From NCBI RefSeq assembly GCF_021535045.1, contig NZ_CP091056.1, positions 1,612,001-1,676,000 of the forward strand: DNA of 64,000 nt, in the 5' to 3' direction. The notes beneath the pieces were generated by a model. That model had not been told where the DNA came from. It ran no database searches and worked only from the letters and a program-made list of their open reading frames with translations. This stretch comes from Ornithinimicrobium sp. INDO-MA30-4 (GTDB lineage Bacteria > Actinomycetota > Actinomycetes > Actinomycetales > Dermatophilaceae). The position numbers and the translations under genes are program-made. Below, in pieces: positions 37,609 to 50,415 of this stretch; positions within the stretch are counted from its first letter, which is position 1; each line of letters starts with the position of its first letter.

Positions 37609-39595
37609 CTAGGGCACGTTCAGGTTTTTTAAGTCGCTGAGGATGGGGATTGAAGAGGCGTCCCAGGGCCACAGGGAGACGTCTTGCCCCTCTAGTAAGG
37701 CCATCACCATCAGGGCTCCGCCACCCACCAAAATGAACACTCCACCAATCGTGGCAGCCGGCCCCGAAGGCAGGACAGCGCGAATCATCGTGCGCGATCC
37801 GCGGCGCAAAGAGACCCCACCCGGGCCCCACCACGCGACCATGGCCCCGAGCGCAGAGCCAATGGCTACCGGGATCGGGTGATAGGCCGCGTCAGCTAGT
37901 TGTCCAGACACTTGCAAGCCAAAGGCCGCGCCACCAGCGGCGACCGCAGCGAATGCGGCCGGCAAGATTAACGAAAGTCCACCGGTCAGCACAGCCGTCA
38001 CCAGGTGCCACGGCGCAGCCAACATTGCCATCGGCACGTCGCTGCCCCGTGGGCCAGCCTCGTGGCGGCGCAAGACCAAACCAGTCAGCGTGCGATCCAC
38101 CCAACGGCTCAAGACTGACCAGATCGCCAAGCAGCCCCACGCGACAAATGGCGCCACCATTGATAGCGCCACAAAGAGCAAAAGCAGCGCAGCAAGCGTG
38201 CCGGTCCGCATCGGTCGCCCAATGCGCGGATCACCCTGTGGGCGCTGGGCCAGCGGTTGCTGCTGCCCAGGCTGCATGCCCGGTTGCATCGGGTTCGGTC
38301 GCGCCATCTGTCCAGCCGGATTCATCGGCTGCCCCTGCTGCGTGTAGCGCTGGGGTGGTTGCTGGGGCCGCTGCCCGGGAGCCAGATAGGGGTTGGCTGG
38401 GCCCGGTTGCTGCTGAGGCCAGCCACCCGGTGGGGGCTGCTGGCGATAGTCGGTTGGCTGGCGGCCCTGCTGCGCCCCATACGGTTGCGACGCATACGGT
38501 GGCGGCATTTGTTGAGGGTGTCGCGGCTGTGGCGGACCGCTAGGGGCATGCCGGGCTGGTTGCCCCGAGCCTGCGGCGGCCTGGGCTGCTGCGGCCGAAT
38601 CTGTTGTGGCTGCATGCGGGTCGACGCAATCGGCTGCACAGTGGTGGCATCGATGATCGGATGCATTTGAGTGGCATCGTCAGTGAAAGCCGCGCGCGCT
38701 GGCCACGGTTGATCCGGCGTGTTGCCCTGCTTGGGCACGGGAATGGCCCGAGTCAACTCGGCGGTGACTGGACGATGCTCGGCATAGGCCTGCAGCGCGT
38801 TCATCACTTCAGTGGAGTCTGGCCGCTTTGACTGGTCAGGCTGCAAGGCGGCCTGAAGCAACGGGCGCAACTCTTCATCGACTCCGCCCAGTTGCGAGCG
38901 CCCCGAATGACGCGGTCGAGAACGACGCTCATGGGACCGCGACCAAACGGTGGCTTGGCGCTCGCGGCATACGCGAGCAGTGCTGCCCAACCCCACCAGT
39001 CGGTGGCCTCAGTGACTTGAGCCCCTTCGACAATCTCGGGCGCCAGGTAGCCGGGTGTGCCCATCACCATGCCGGTCATCGTGAGGCGGACATCGTCAGC
39101 GACCTGGGCAATCCCAAAGTCGATGACGACCGGGTCGCCGCCGTTCATCAGAACATTGCCTGGCTTCAGGTCGCGGTGCACGATCCCCACGCCATGAATG
39201 GCCGACAGCGCTTCGGTGAGGCCGCGGCCAAGTTGGACCAGGCCCTCAGGGCTCAGCGCGCCTTCTTCTTCCACCAGCGCATCGAGCGGCACGCCCGGGA
39301 CGTATTCAGTGACGATGTACGGGAAGGGCCCGTCGACGTCGGCATCAAGGACTGCGGCTACCCGCGGGTGGTCCACGCGCTCGAGGGTCTCGACTTCACG
39401 ACGCAGGCGCTCGCGGGCCTGCTGGTCACCGGCGATATGCGGGCGCAGCACCTTGATCGCCACTTCGCGGTCTTGGCTGTCTGTTGAGCGGTACACAACA
39501 CCCATGCCGCCCTCACCCAAACATGGCCCGAGGACATAGTCGCCGATGCGGCGAGGTTCCTCTGGCTCATTGGGAGCGGTGCTTTGGGCATTCAC
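37609..39595 (-). CDS. Membrane Ser/Thr protein kinase
   Basis: About 660 residues. The N-terminal kinase domain (about 15-280) has LGEGGMGVVY, AIKVLRP (Lys), HRDLKPGNVL, VIDFGIAQV and GTPGYLAPEIVEG. A long Pro/Gln-rich linker (PQQIRPQQPRPPQARGNQPG and similar) leads to a C-terminal set of membrane helices (TLAALLLLFVALSMVAPFVA; LILPAAFAAVAAGGAAFGL). No PASTA repeats are present, so it is not a PknB orthologue. Frames break near 38890 and 38505. The GTG at 39595 is the likely start. It is divergent from the trehalose gene. Confidence 0.85.
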
Positions 39596-39698
39596 ACACC
39601 CCACGTTAGGGCTTTTCGGCTGGAAGTTCGCTGAATGCAGCAAGGAGGCCTGTCAGCGCGCTGACGTAGGCTCGGTGACAACACCAGGAGGGAGTGGC

Positions 39699-41987
39699 AT
39701 GTCAAACAAGCAAGCGGACTTCATCATTGCCGCTAACCGCCTACCCGTGGACCGGATCGTGCATCCGGACGGCACGCAGGAGTGGCGCACCAGCCCAGGC
39801 GGTCTAGTGACGGCTATGGAGTCGGTCATGCAAGACCGGACCGGGGTATGGGTGGGCTGGGCTGGCGAGGCCGGTGAAGCACCCGAGCCGTTCACCACCG
39901 AGGGCGGCCTCGACGTGCAGCCCGTCAGCTTGAGTGAGCGCGAGTTCCGCGATTACTACGAGGGCTTCAGCAACGAAACGCTGTGGCCGATTTATCACGA
40001 CGTGATCGTTGAGCCGACCTTTCACCGCCGGTGGTGGGCTTCTTACCGCACCGTGAATGAGCGTTTCGCTCGCGCGATCGCTGAAGTGGCCGCGCAGAGG
40101 GCCACCGTGTGGATCCATGACTATCAACTGCAGTTAGTGCCGGCGTTGGTGCGCGAGTTGCGTCCCGACGTGCGGATCGGGTTTTTCAATCACATCCCCT
40201 TTCCGCCAGTTGAGTTATTTGCTCAGCTTCCTTGGCGTCGGCACTTGCTGCGCGGGTTGCTGGGGGCTGACTTCGTCGGCTTCCAGCGCACCACCGACGC
40301 TGGCAACTTCACCCGTGCTTGTCGTCAGTTGCTTGGCACCAGCAATAAGGGCGATGTCGTCACTTACCAACCGGGCAGCGAATATGCGCACAACAAGACA
40401 GCCACTAACCCCAGCGGGGTGCTCGCTGACGAAGACCCTCGTGTCGTGCGCTGCGCAGCGGTGCCAATCTCTGTCGACTTCACTGGCTTGGAAGCCCTAG
40501 CCAAAACGCCTGCAGTGAAGGCGCGAGCCAAAGAGATCCGCACCTCGCTGGGCAACCCTGAGACTGTGCTGCTCGGCGTTGATCGACTCGACTACACCAA
40601 GGGCATCCGACATCGGATGCGGGCGCTCACTGAGCTGTTCCAAGATGGCGAGATCACGACTCCCAGCACGACCATGGTCCAAATCGCGACGCCAAGTCGC
40701 GAGCGAGTGGCCGCATACCGGGAGTTGCGCACGCAGGTCGAGAGCCTGGTGGGGCGCATAAACGGCGACCACGCCGGGCTGGGCTCGACAGCCGTGCATT
40801 ATCTGCATCAAAGCTATCCCCGTGAGGAGATGGCAGCCCTGTTCCTGGCCGCCGATGCGCTCCTGGTTACGCCCCTTCGCGACGGGATGAATCTGGTAGC
40901 TAAAGAGTATGTCGCCTGCCGCCACGACCTTGGCGGCGCGTTGGTCTTGAGCGAGTTCGCTGGCGCGGCCCAAGAGCTCACGCAGGCCTACACCGTCAAT
41001 CCGCACGACATCGTGGGGATGAAGCAAAACATCCTGCGGGCCATCAACGACGATCCCCAAGATCGCAGAGCCCGGATGCGCAGCCTGCGCCGTCGCGTTC
41101 GCGCTCACGACGTGCACTCGTGGGCGCATCGTTATCTCGCAGCTTGGCAGCAGCCCCCGAAAAGCCTGTCCGCCTGTGACACCCGCCCCTGGAGCAGACC
41201 TATGACCCCCTCGGCGCCCGCCGTGCTTCTTACTGCGCTGCGCGCATTCGCTGACCAGCCGCATGTCCTGGTGGCGGTCGATTTTGATGGCACCCTGGCC
41301 CCCTTCACTGACCAACCCATGGATGCCCGCGCAGTGCCCGGCGCGCTTGAAGTCCTCATTGACTTGTCCGCACTCCCCCAGACCACCGTCGCCGTGGTCT
41401 CGGGCCGAGACTTAGCCTCCCTGCGCATCCTGACGGGCCATCCTGACGACCTCGTGCTGGTCGGCAGTCACGGCGCGGAGCCCTCCTGGGACTCCACCGC
41501 CGAAGGGCATCGCCTGACCTCCGCGGAGCAGAACGCCCTGAATGCACTCGACAACGACGTTGAAGAGTTGCGCTCCCAACATCCGCTGGCCCGCATCGAA
41601 GAGAAGCCATCAGCCCGGGTGCTGCACACCCGCGGCTTGGCGGAAGCGCTGGCGGCCGATATCAACGCGGCCGGGATGGCCTTGGCCGATCGCCACGAGC
41701 ACTTCACCGTGACGGCGGGCAAGGACGTGTTGGAGTTTGCCGTCGCCAATGTCGGCAAGGGCCCAGCGCTACTGGACTTGGCCCAAGAGGTCAACGCCGG
41801 GGCCATCTTGTTTGCCGGTGATGACACCACGGACGAGTTGGCCTTTGAGTGTTTGTCCGCAGACGATGTAACCGTCAAAGTCGGACTCGGTGAGACCAAG
41901 GCGCTCTATCGCGTAGGCAACGAACTAGCCGTCGTGGAGATGCTGCAGGAGTTGCTCACCCTGCGTCACCAATCGGTTGCTCGATAG
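39699..41987 (+). CDS. otsAB: Trehalose-6-phosphate synthase fused to trehalose-6-phosphate phosphatase
   Basis: 762 residues. The first about 485 are OtsA (UDP-glucose/GDP-glucose + glucose-6-P to trehalose-6-P): [55 protein letters not shown]. The rest is Ots[45 protein letters not shown]. Start ATG 39699 has AGGAGGGA. At the junction (about 41150-41205) a one-base change would give an OtsA stop and leave an ATG at 41202 starting OtsB, so the fusion may be a sequence error. Either way both steps of trehalose synthesis are here. Confidence 0.9.
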   Translation: MSNKQADFIIAANRLPVDRIVHPDGTQEWRTSPGGLVTAMESVMQDRTGVWVGWAGEAGEAPEPFTTEGGLDVQPVSLSEREFRDYYEGFSNETLWPIYHDVIVEPTFHRRWWASYRTVNERFARAIAEVAAQRATVWIHDYQLQLVPALVRELRPDVRIGFFNHIPFPPVELFAQLPWRRHLLRGLLGADFVGFQRTTDAGNFTRACRQLLGTSNKGDVVTYQPGSEYAHNKTATNPSGVLADEDPRVVRCAAVPISVDFTGLEALAKTPAVKARAKEIRTSLGNPETVLLGVDRLDYTKGIRHRMRALTELFQDGEITTPSTTMVQIATPSRERVAAYRELRTQVESLVGRINGDHAGLGSTAVHYLHQSYPREEMAALFLAADALLVTPLRDGMNLVAKEYVACRHDLGGALVLSEFAGAAQELTQAYTVNPHDIVGMKQNILRAINDDPQDRRARMRSLRRRVRAHDVHSWAHRYLAAWQQPPKSLSACDTRPWSRPMTPSAPAVLLTALRAFADQPHVLVAVDFDGTLAPFTDQPMDARAVPGALEVLIDLSALPQTTVAVVSGRDLASLRILTGHPDDLVLVGSHGAEPSWDSTAEGHRLTSAEQNALNALDNDVEELRSQHPLARIEEKPSARVLHTRGLAEALAADINAAGMALADRHEHFTVTAGKDVLEFAVANVGKGPALLDLAQEVNAGAILFAGDDTTDELAFECLSADDVTVKVGLGETKALYRVGNELAVVEMLQELLTLRHQSVAR

Positions 41988-43501
41988 TCCTTCAGGAACT
42001 GGCCCCACAGGTGATTGCCGGTGTTAACGCCATCAATGATGGGGTCAACAATCCGGCAGCCCCGTCCACGATGTCGAGCGGCGGGTGGAAGCCGTGTTCT
42101 TCGCGTTTGCGAGAGGCCACCGCCCTTGGGTCCTCATCGCTCACCCATCCCGTGTCCACACTGTTCATGTGGATCCCGCTCTGTCGATAGTCGGTCGCGG
42201 CCGTGCGAGTCATCATGTTGAGCGCGGCTTTGGCCATGTTGGTATGCGGGTGACGGGTCGTCTTGAACCGCCGGTAGAACTGCCCTTCCACGGCTGACAC
42301 ATTCACCACGTGCTTGTGACTGCCCTCGGTGCGATCCATCAACGGCCGCAGACGAGCGTTAATAATGAAAGGCGCAACGGCGTTGACCAGTTGCGTTTCC
42401 AACAACTCCACCGACGACACTTCATGCAACAGAAGCCGCCATGAGTTGCGCTCTCGCAAGTCAACCTGTTGAAGGTCTTGGTCAAGCCGCCCAGCCGGGA
42501 ACAGGTCACCGGAGGCCAGGTCTTCAGGCACCAGCGGGATTTGGGACATTTCCGCGGCTCGGGTCACCCTGGAACGTCCGTCGTGGCCGCGGCACTCTGC
42601 GTTGCATCATCGGGGTCGGCATTCAGCATGTGATAGCCGCGCAGCCCCTCTTGCTTGCCGACCAACTTCAGCACGGGCTCAGGCAAATCGGCCAAGTGGG
42701 CGGTCTCGACATCCATCATGTGGGCGTAGAAACCTGGCGGACGGCGAACCGTCTGGCAGGCGTTGTTGATGATGAAGTCGAGTCGATCGCGCGTATCCAA
42801 GATGTGCGAGCAAAACGCTTCCACGCTCGGGGTGTGCCGCAGGTCCAGCCCGAAGACCTCGAGACGATCGCCCCACTCGGCAAAGTCAGGCTCGGCGGCA
42901 TAACGAGCCGCGGCATCGCGCGGGAATCGGGTCGCGACGATCAGTTCGGCGCCACTGCGCAGCAACTTGATCCCTGCTTGATAGCCGATCTTTAACGCCC
43001 ACCGGTCAGCAAAGCGACAGTGCCGCTGAGGTCAGCCAACTTCCCACGCTTGGCGTAGTTGAAGTCGCCGCACGACGGGCACATTTGGTCATAGAAGTGG
43101 TGCACCTCGGTGCCGCGCTGCTTGCAGATATAACAGTGCTGCGGCTCCACGGTCTCCCGGAACTCTGCCTGCTCTTGGTCGCTCTGCTCAAAACCAACCG
43201 GCGCGAACTGGTTTGGCGTGGTGAAGACACTCTGTGCGCGCAGACTCCGGATGCCCGTTTCGTCCAAGGTGTCGCGGTCGCGCTGGCGTTTAGCCTGCTT
43301 GCGCTTTGCGGTGCGCAACTTGAGTTGGCGGCGACGCTCGGCAGGATCAGGAGCAAAGATGTCGCCCGCTGCATTAACCAAAGCGATGCGTTCCTCGTCG
43401 CTGAGAAGGTCGAGCGCCTCGCCGTCGTCGGCGATGTCCCGCAACAACTGGGTCGCTGCAATCAATCGTTCGCGGGCGGCCAACTGTTCGGAGTCATACA
43501 C
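41966..43501 (-). CDS. Zinc-ribbon SDR-like oxidoreductase
   Basis: About 512 residues after repair near 42985, 42565 and 42060. Residues 1-125 are charged helix; then a zinc ribbon ([24 protein letters not shown]). The SDR domain follows: ALLTGGRLKIGYQ (NAD loop), [32 protein letters not shown]. At the usual Tyr-x-x-x-Lys the sequence reads [12 protein letters not shown], so the Tyr is Thr. The repaired end [20 protein letters not shown] overlaps the otsAB stop (convergent). Reaction unknown. Confidence 0.75.
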
Positions 43502-43523
43502 TCACCCCATTATCCAGCCTTGA

Positions 43524-43724
43524 TCAGTCTTCTCCCAAAGCTGGACTCTCAATCCGAGCGCGGGCACTCTCGGTCGCCGGATCTGGCTCGTGAGTGGCGA
43601 AGCCTTTAAGGAACGCGACGACCTTAGCCGCAGGCATCTCGCACGGGCGTAAGTGTTCCTCGGTTCCGCCCAAATAGAGGTTGGCGCTGATGAAGTCAGT
43701 CCCGCCCAACTCCTCGGCATACAC
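43524..43724 (-). CDS. Small conserved protein
   Basis: About 66 residues from GTG 43724: YAEELGGTDFISANLYLGG, HLRPCEMPAAKVVAFLKGF and an acidic tail. Upstream in the same frame the codons still read like protein (KAWLKTGGKSHKV), so the true start may be some 15 codons earlier and hidden by a base error or a rare start codon. No function known. Confidence 0.55.
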   Translation of the reverse strand: MYAEELGGTDFISANLYLGGTEEHLRPCEMPAAKVVAFLKGFATHEPDPATESARARIESPALGED

Positions 43725-44029
43725 CTTGTGAGACTTGCCGCCGGTTTTCAGCCATGCCTTCAGTATCCACTAAGGCCACAAGGCCCATATAAGTGATACA
43801 CGTCACTAGACGCACGCACTTAGAGGTGGAACAATCAACCTACCGATTGAGGTGCATTGTGCCCCGGCTCAAGTGCAGCCCAGTCCGTAACCTTTGGCAG
43901 CGTCGCCTTGACATGGGGAAACCACCACTGTCCGGCTAGCCGCCCGAGTTGCTCTCGCGGCGTCCGCCGGGAGGGACCTTTACAACGGATCGTCCGGCAC
44001 GTACCTGCCGGTGAAGGATGGGATCAACC
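43725..44029. other. Intergenic region and long leader of the ABC ATPase gene
   Basis: About 300 bases. The first 40 may code for the N-terminus of the small minus-strand protein. The rest has no convincing gene; GGTGAAGGATGGGATCAACC precedes the ATG at 44030. No riboswitch pattern recognised. Confidence 0.4.
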
Positions 44030-45113
<1,084 letters not shown>

Positions 45114-45136
45114 TCGCACCCTCAGCTTGAACTAAA

Positions 45137-45174
45137 CAACGTGCCGCCCGCTGCTTGCAGTGGGCGGCACGTTG
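45137..45174 (+). terminator. Terminator after the ABC ATPase gene
   Basis: A perfect 13-bp stem CAACGTGCCGCCC with its complement and a 12-base loop, 23 bases after the stop. Confidence 0.8.
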
Positions 45175-45210
45175 CTCTGCCTACCCCCTCTGGCCCCATA
45201 AGGTGAACTC

Positions 45211-46469
45211 ATGGCTCTCGATATCACTGCCGCACGCCTCGATCCGGCCCTCTTGGACCTGCCGTGGGAGCTTCCGCTGGAGGACTGGCCTCAGGACCTG
45301 CTGGCAGCGCTGCCCCAGGGCATCTCGCGGCATATCGTCCGCTTCGTCAAGCTGTCGGGCAAGGTCGTCGCGATCAAAGAGATCCACGCTGACCTGGCCC
45401 GTCGCGAATACGACACTCTGCGCATCCTGAACCGTCTCGACCAGCCGTCCGTGATGCCGCTAGCGGTCATCTCTGGCCGCAAGACGGCCGATGGCGAGCC
45501 ACTCGACGCCTGCTTGGTCACTCAGCACCTCAAATTCTCCCTGCCCTACCGCGCCGTCTTCAGCCAAAAGATGCGGCCAGACACCACCCGACGAGTGCTG
45601 GACGCGTTGGCTGTGCTGCTAGTGCGCCTGCACATCAGCGGAGTCTTCTGGGGCGATGTCTCGCTCTCAAACACCCTCTTCCGCCGTGATGCTGGCGACT
45701 TCGCTGCCTACCTCGTCGACGCGGAGACGGCCGCCGTGCATCAACAATTGAGCAACGGCCAGCGAGAGCACGACACTGTTATCGCGCACGGCAACATCGC
45801 AGGCGAGCTGATGGACCTCGAGGCGGGCGGCCATCTCGAGGAAGGCGTCGACCCCATCGAGATCGCCGACCGCATCATCCACCGCTATGAATTGCTGTGG
45901 GAAGAACTCACTGCGACCGAGCGCTTGAGAGCACCGAGCGGTGGAAGGTTGAAGATCGCATCCGCCGGCTGAACAACCTCGGCTTCGACGTCGACGAGCT
46001 CGACATCACCACCGACATTGATGGCACGCACATCCAGATCCAACCGAAGGTCGTGGACGCGGGCTATCACTCGCGGCGCCTGATGGAGCTGACCGGCCTT
46101 GATGTTGAAGAAAACCAGGCCCGCCGACTCCTCAACGACCTCGATGCCTACTCAGCATCCACCGATCGGCAGAATGACGATGAGGCTCAGGTCGCCCACG
46201 ACTGGGTCTCAGAGGTCTACACCCCCGTCACGTTGGCAGCCCCGCGGTCGCTGCGACGCAAGATTGAGCCCGCCGAGCTGTTCCACGAAGTGCTCGAGCA
46301 CCGCTGGTACATGTCGGAGTTCAGCGGCAACGATGTCAACATCATGGACGCGGTGGCCGACTATGTCGCGACGGTTTTGCCAAATAAGCCTGATGAGGAC
46401 GCGGTCGTCGGCCTCGACACCCAGGAGATGCCGATCGTGGCCGACATCGACGCTGGCCGCAAAGGCTAA
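45211..46469 (+). CDS. DUF4032 protein with kinase-like N-terminal domain
   Basis: About 420 residues, broken near 45930. The N-terminal half is kinase-like: VVAIKEIHADLARREYDTL, then LHISGVFWGDVSLSNTLFRR and YLVDAETAA, resembling the catalytic His/Asp/Asn loop of lipopolysaccharide-type kinases. The C-terminal half (RWKVEDRIRRLNNLGFDVDE, HIQIQPKVVDAGYHSRRLME, FHEVLEHRWYMSEFSGNDV) is DUF4032 itself. Widespread in actinobacteria; no known substrate. Confidence 0.85.
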
Positions 46470-46515
46470 GCGCCCCTGGGATGCGCTCCCGGAGAGCGCT
46501 ACTGCTGGTGGTGCG

Positions 46516-47318
46516 CTACTGCTCAATCAACTCGGCATAGTCGAGTCGATAGACGGCGTCCCACTCCTTGCCGGTGATCAGGAGCGAGTCTGAGCTGTCG
46601 TCGTACGCGATGCCGTTGAGGACGTGCCCAGGCTCGCTGGTGTCCTGATCGGCAGCGAGGTCGCTGAAGTCGTAGGTGCGCGTCACGTCACCGGTGCTGG
46701 GGTCAATCACCACGATGTCGTTGGTCTGCCAGACATTGGCCCAGACCGCCCCGTCGATGCACTCCAACTCGTTTAGGTTAAAGACGGGTTGATTCGCATC
46801 GCTCACTTGTACTTGCGAAATGGTGTCAAAGCTCTCGGCATCGACCAGAGACAGCGTCGGCGTGCCATCCGAGAGCCACAACCCACCGGCGGCTTCGTCG
46901 GAGCACAGCCCCAGCCTTCGCCCTCAATGCTCTGGCTGGAACCGGGCTGAAAGTCCGGCAGCGTCCAGGTGTGCACCACGCCGGACTGCCAGGTCAATTG
47001 GTATGCGGTGTCGCCGATGACCGTGGTGCCCTCACCGAACTCTTCGTCCGGCAAGTTGGCGGATTCGACGACCTTGCCATCGGCGTCGACCACCTGGATT
47101 TGCGATTCGCCATATCCGCCGGTGCCCATCAGCCACTGGCCATCGCTGAGCACTTCAAAGCCCTGGGTGAAGCCGTCGGGACGACTAAGCACCTCGGTGA
47201 CCGGCAGATCGGTGTCCGGCACCTCACGTGGCTCGTCTGAAGATGCGCTGCAGCCAGCCAGGGCTACGATCGCCCCGGCCAGGAGTGTTGCGTTAAGCCC
47301 GGTTGCGCGCGATCTCAT
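46516..47318 (-). CDS. Glutaminyl-peptide cyclotransferase-like lipoprotein
   Basis: About 268 residues with a lipoprotein signal ([15 protein letters not shown]). The body is a five-bladed propeller of the plant/bacterial glutamine cyclotransferase family: [34 protein letters not shown] strand, [54 protein letters not shown]. The frame breaks near 46905. It would make N-terminal pyroglutamate on secreted proteins. The start overlaps the rlmB end by 26 bases. Confidence 0.85.
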
Positions 47319-48233
47319 AAAGCGTGACCGCAGTCGCGATGCCGGCGTTGAGGCTCTCGGTTACCGAGCTAATCGGGATCGAGACGATCTGGTCGCAGGT
47401 TTCGCTGACGAGACGTGAGAGCCCTTGCCCTCAGAGCCGACCACGACCACGAGTGGCTGGTCGGCCAGTTCCAAGCCAGTCAGCGACACGTCTCCGTCTC
47501 CATCAAGGCCGATCACAAAGAAGCCAGCCTTGCGGTAGGCCTCCAGCGTGCGGGTGAGGTTGGTGGCCTGGGCGACCGGGATGCGAGCGGCGGCACCGGC
47601 GGAGGTCTTCCACGCGGTGGCGGTCATCCCTGCCGAGCGGCGCCCGGGCACCACGACTCCATGTCCACCGAATGCGCCCACCGAGCGGATGATCGCACCC
47701 AGGTTGCGCGGGTCAGTGATCCCATCGAGGGCCACGATCAGCGGCACACCAGGTAGGTCCTGATCCATCAGGTCTTCGGGGTGGGCATATTCGTACGGCG
47801 GGATCTGCAGCGCGAGTCCTTGGTGCGAGGCCTCATCGGTCAGTCGATCCAACTCGCCACGGGGTGCTTCGAGGACCGGGATGCCGCGCTCAGTCGCAAG
47901 ACTGATCGACTCTTTCACCCGATCGTCGGAGTCAATCCGGGCTCCGACATACAAAGTGGAGGCCGGGATGTGAGTGCGCAGAGCTTCCAGCACCGAGTTG
48001 CGACCGGCAACGACCTCGCTAGCAGAACGGCCTTCGCGGCGGTCCTTCTGACGAGCCTTGGCCTTTTTCGCCTGGTCGGTCTTGCCGCGCTTGACGTGCT
48101 TGGTGCGGTCTTCAGCCTTAGGGGTCGGGCCCTTACCTTCAAGACCGCGGCGACGCTGACCGCCACTACCGACGGTCGCGCCCTTCTTGCTGGACTTGCG
48201 AACTGCGCCTCGGCGCTGCGAATTACCGGGCAT
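47293..48233 (-). CDS. rlmB: 23S rRNA (guanosine-2'-O-)-methyltransferase RlmB
   Basis: About 313 residues. A basic N-terminal extension ([16 protein letters not shown]) typical of actinobacterial copies, then the SPOUT core: [60 protein letters not shown]. The frame breaks near 47415. The repaired end gives the trefoil-knot motif VVGSEGKGL...[10 protein letters not shown] and [18 protein letters not shown], stop 47293. Methylates 23S rRNA. Confidence 0.88.
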
Positions 48234-48288
48234 GACAAGCCTTACGTTTTTGCGACGACTACTCCACGTGGAGCGAACGCCTTCCAGA

Positions 48289-49741
48289 TTACCTTGCTGC
48301 CAGCGACCAGCGCGCACCAGCAGGAGTGTCTTCAATCTCAACGCCGAGCGCGGTCAGCTCGTCGCGGATGGCATCGGCCGCGGCAAAGTCCTTCTCCGCA
48401 CGGGCCGCCGCCCGGGCGTTCAGTCGCTGGTCAACTAAGGCAGCCAAGACGTCAGCGGCACCGGAGCCAGCGTTTGCGCTCGACCATTGTGGGTCCAGTG
48501 GGTTGACCCCGAGCACCTGGGTCATGCCGATGACCTGCTCCAGGGTATGCAGCAAAGTCGCCGGGTCGGATCCGCCAGACTCCAGCAGTCGGTTGCCTTC
48601 GCGCACCGAGCCAAAGATGACAGCGAGTGCTTCGGAGACGTTGAGATCATCATCGAGCGCAGTGACAAAAGCATCCGGCAAATCAACGGAGTCGGCGCGG
48701 TCATTCAAGGCAGGCGTTGTGCTAGCGACATCGCCCTTTAGCGCTTCCTGAGCGCGGGTGATGAAGCCGGTGATCCGATCGACCGCCGCACCTGCCTCAG
48801 CCAGGGAGTCCTCGCCATACTCGACGGTGGAGCGGTAGTGCACCGAGCCTGGTAGAAGCGCAAGACCAGGGGCGCGACGGTCTCCGTGAGGGCGCCCACG
48901 GTCAATGTGTTGCCCAGCGACTTGCTCATCTTTTCGCCACTGAGCGTCACCCAGGCGTTGTGCAACCAGAACTGGGCAAATCCCAACCCGGCTGCACGTG
49001 ACTGGGCCTGCTCGTTTTCGTGGTGCGGGAAGCGCAGGTCGACGCCGCCGCCGTGGATGTCGAAGGAGTCGCCGACATACTTGCGGGCCATTGCGGAGCA
49101 TTCAAGGTGCCAACCCGGGCGGCCGCGGCCATACGGAGGGGCCAACTGGCGGTGCTGGGCTCTTCGGGCTTGACGCCCTTCCACAACGCGAAGTCGCGGG
49201 GGTCGCGCTTGCCGCGCGGATCGGCGTCGGCGGCGGCTTCCATGTCGTCGATCTTTTGCCTGGTCAGGGAGCCGTAGTCGGCGTAGGAGCGGACATCAAA
49301 GTAGACGTCGCCGCTGCCATCGGTCGCTGGATAGGCGTGACCGCGTTCGATCAGCGTCTCGATCAACTCGACCATCTCGGTGATGTGACCCGTGGCGCGT
49401 GGCTCATAGGTTGGGTCAAGCACCCCGAGAGTGCGCAACGCTTCGCTGGTGGCCTGCTCGTGCAGATAGGACCAAGCCCACCAGGGCCGATCATTCTCGG
49501 CCGACTTGCGCAAGATCTTGTCGTCAATGTCGGTGACATTGCGGACAAGGGTGACGTCAAGGCCGTGCCCGCGGACCATCCAGCGGCGCAAAATATCGAA
49601 GGCAACCGCAAAGCGGACGTGCCCAATGTGCGGCTCACCTTGAGTGGTCAGACCGCAGATATAGATGCTGGCCTTACCTGGCTCGAGTGGCTCGAAATCC
49701 CGGATCTCACGGCTGGCAGTGTCATAGAGGCGCAAACTCAC
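48289..49741 (-). CDS. cysS: Cysteinyl-tRNA synthetase
   Basis: About 484 residues. Start GTG 49741 with [27 protein letters not shown] combines a zinc-binding Cys with the HIGH motif, [10 protein letters not shown] is diagnostic, [18 protein letters not shown] and [10 protein letters not shown] (KMSKS) complete the catalytic site. Frames break near 49130 and 48850. Class Ia synthetase charging tRNA-Cys. It sits directly upstream of rlmB, a pairing common in bacteria. Confidence 0.92.
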
Positions 49742-49788
49742 GCTCCCTAGGCTACCGGCGTGCCAGCCGTGAGCCAGAACATCAGCCT

Positions 49789-50415
49789 TTAGTGGCCGCG
49801 GTCGATCCATTCCTGACGGTTCGGCGCCTCGGCACCGATCGTCGTTGAATCGCCATGTCCAGTGTTGACGGTGGTCGCCGCCGGCAAGGTCAGCAACCGC
49901 TCGGTGATCGAATCCACGATGTCGTCGAAGTCACTGAACGAGCGGCCGGTTGCGCCTGGGCCACCGGCAAACAGGGTGTCGCCGGTGAAGACGGTCGACA
50001 GTTCAGGCACATAGAAACAGCACGAGCCGGGTGAATGCCCTGGCGTGTGCAGCACCTGGATAGTGACCCCAGCAACGCTGAGGCTGTCTCCGTTGGACAG
50101 TTCTTGGTCTGGCGCGTGCTCGTGAACGCGATCCCACAACATCCGGTCAGCAGAGTGCAAATAGATCGGTGCACCCGTGCTGAAGGCCATCGCCACCGCC
50201 GCGCCGATGTGGTCATCATGCGCATGCGTCAGCAAAATCGCCGTGACGGCACGGCCCTTGACGACATTCTCGATGCCAGCCGCATCGTGCGGCGCGTCGA
50301 TGATGATGCACTCTTCGTCGTCACCAATGACCCACACGTTGTTGTCGACATCCCAGGTCCCACCGTCGAGACTGAAGGTGCCTGACGTCACGCCATGATC
50401 AATACGAGCAGTCAT
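49789..50415 (-). CDS. MBL-fold hydrolase, probable mycothiol-thioester hydrolase
   Basis: 208 residues with the metallo-beta-lactamase signature [15 protein letters not shown], then [35 protein letters not shown] and [10 protein letters not shown], a glyoxalase-II-like metal site. Its start overlaps the stop of the mycothiol-dependent dehydrogenase (ATGA), the standard actinobacterial arrangement, so it probably hydrolyses S-formylmycothiol to formate. Confidence 0.85.
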   Translation of the reverse strand: MTARIDHGVTSGTFSLDGGTWDVDNNVWVIGDDEECIIIDAPHDAAGIENVVKGRAVTAILLTHAHDDHIGAAVAMAFSTGAPIYLHSADRMLWDRVHEHAPDQELSNGDSLSVAGVTIQVLHTPGHSPGSCCFYVPELSTVFTGDTLFAGGPGATGRSFSDFDDIVDSITERLLTLPAATTVNTGHGDSTTIGAEAPNRQEWIDRGH

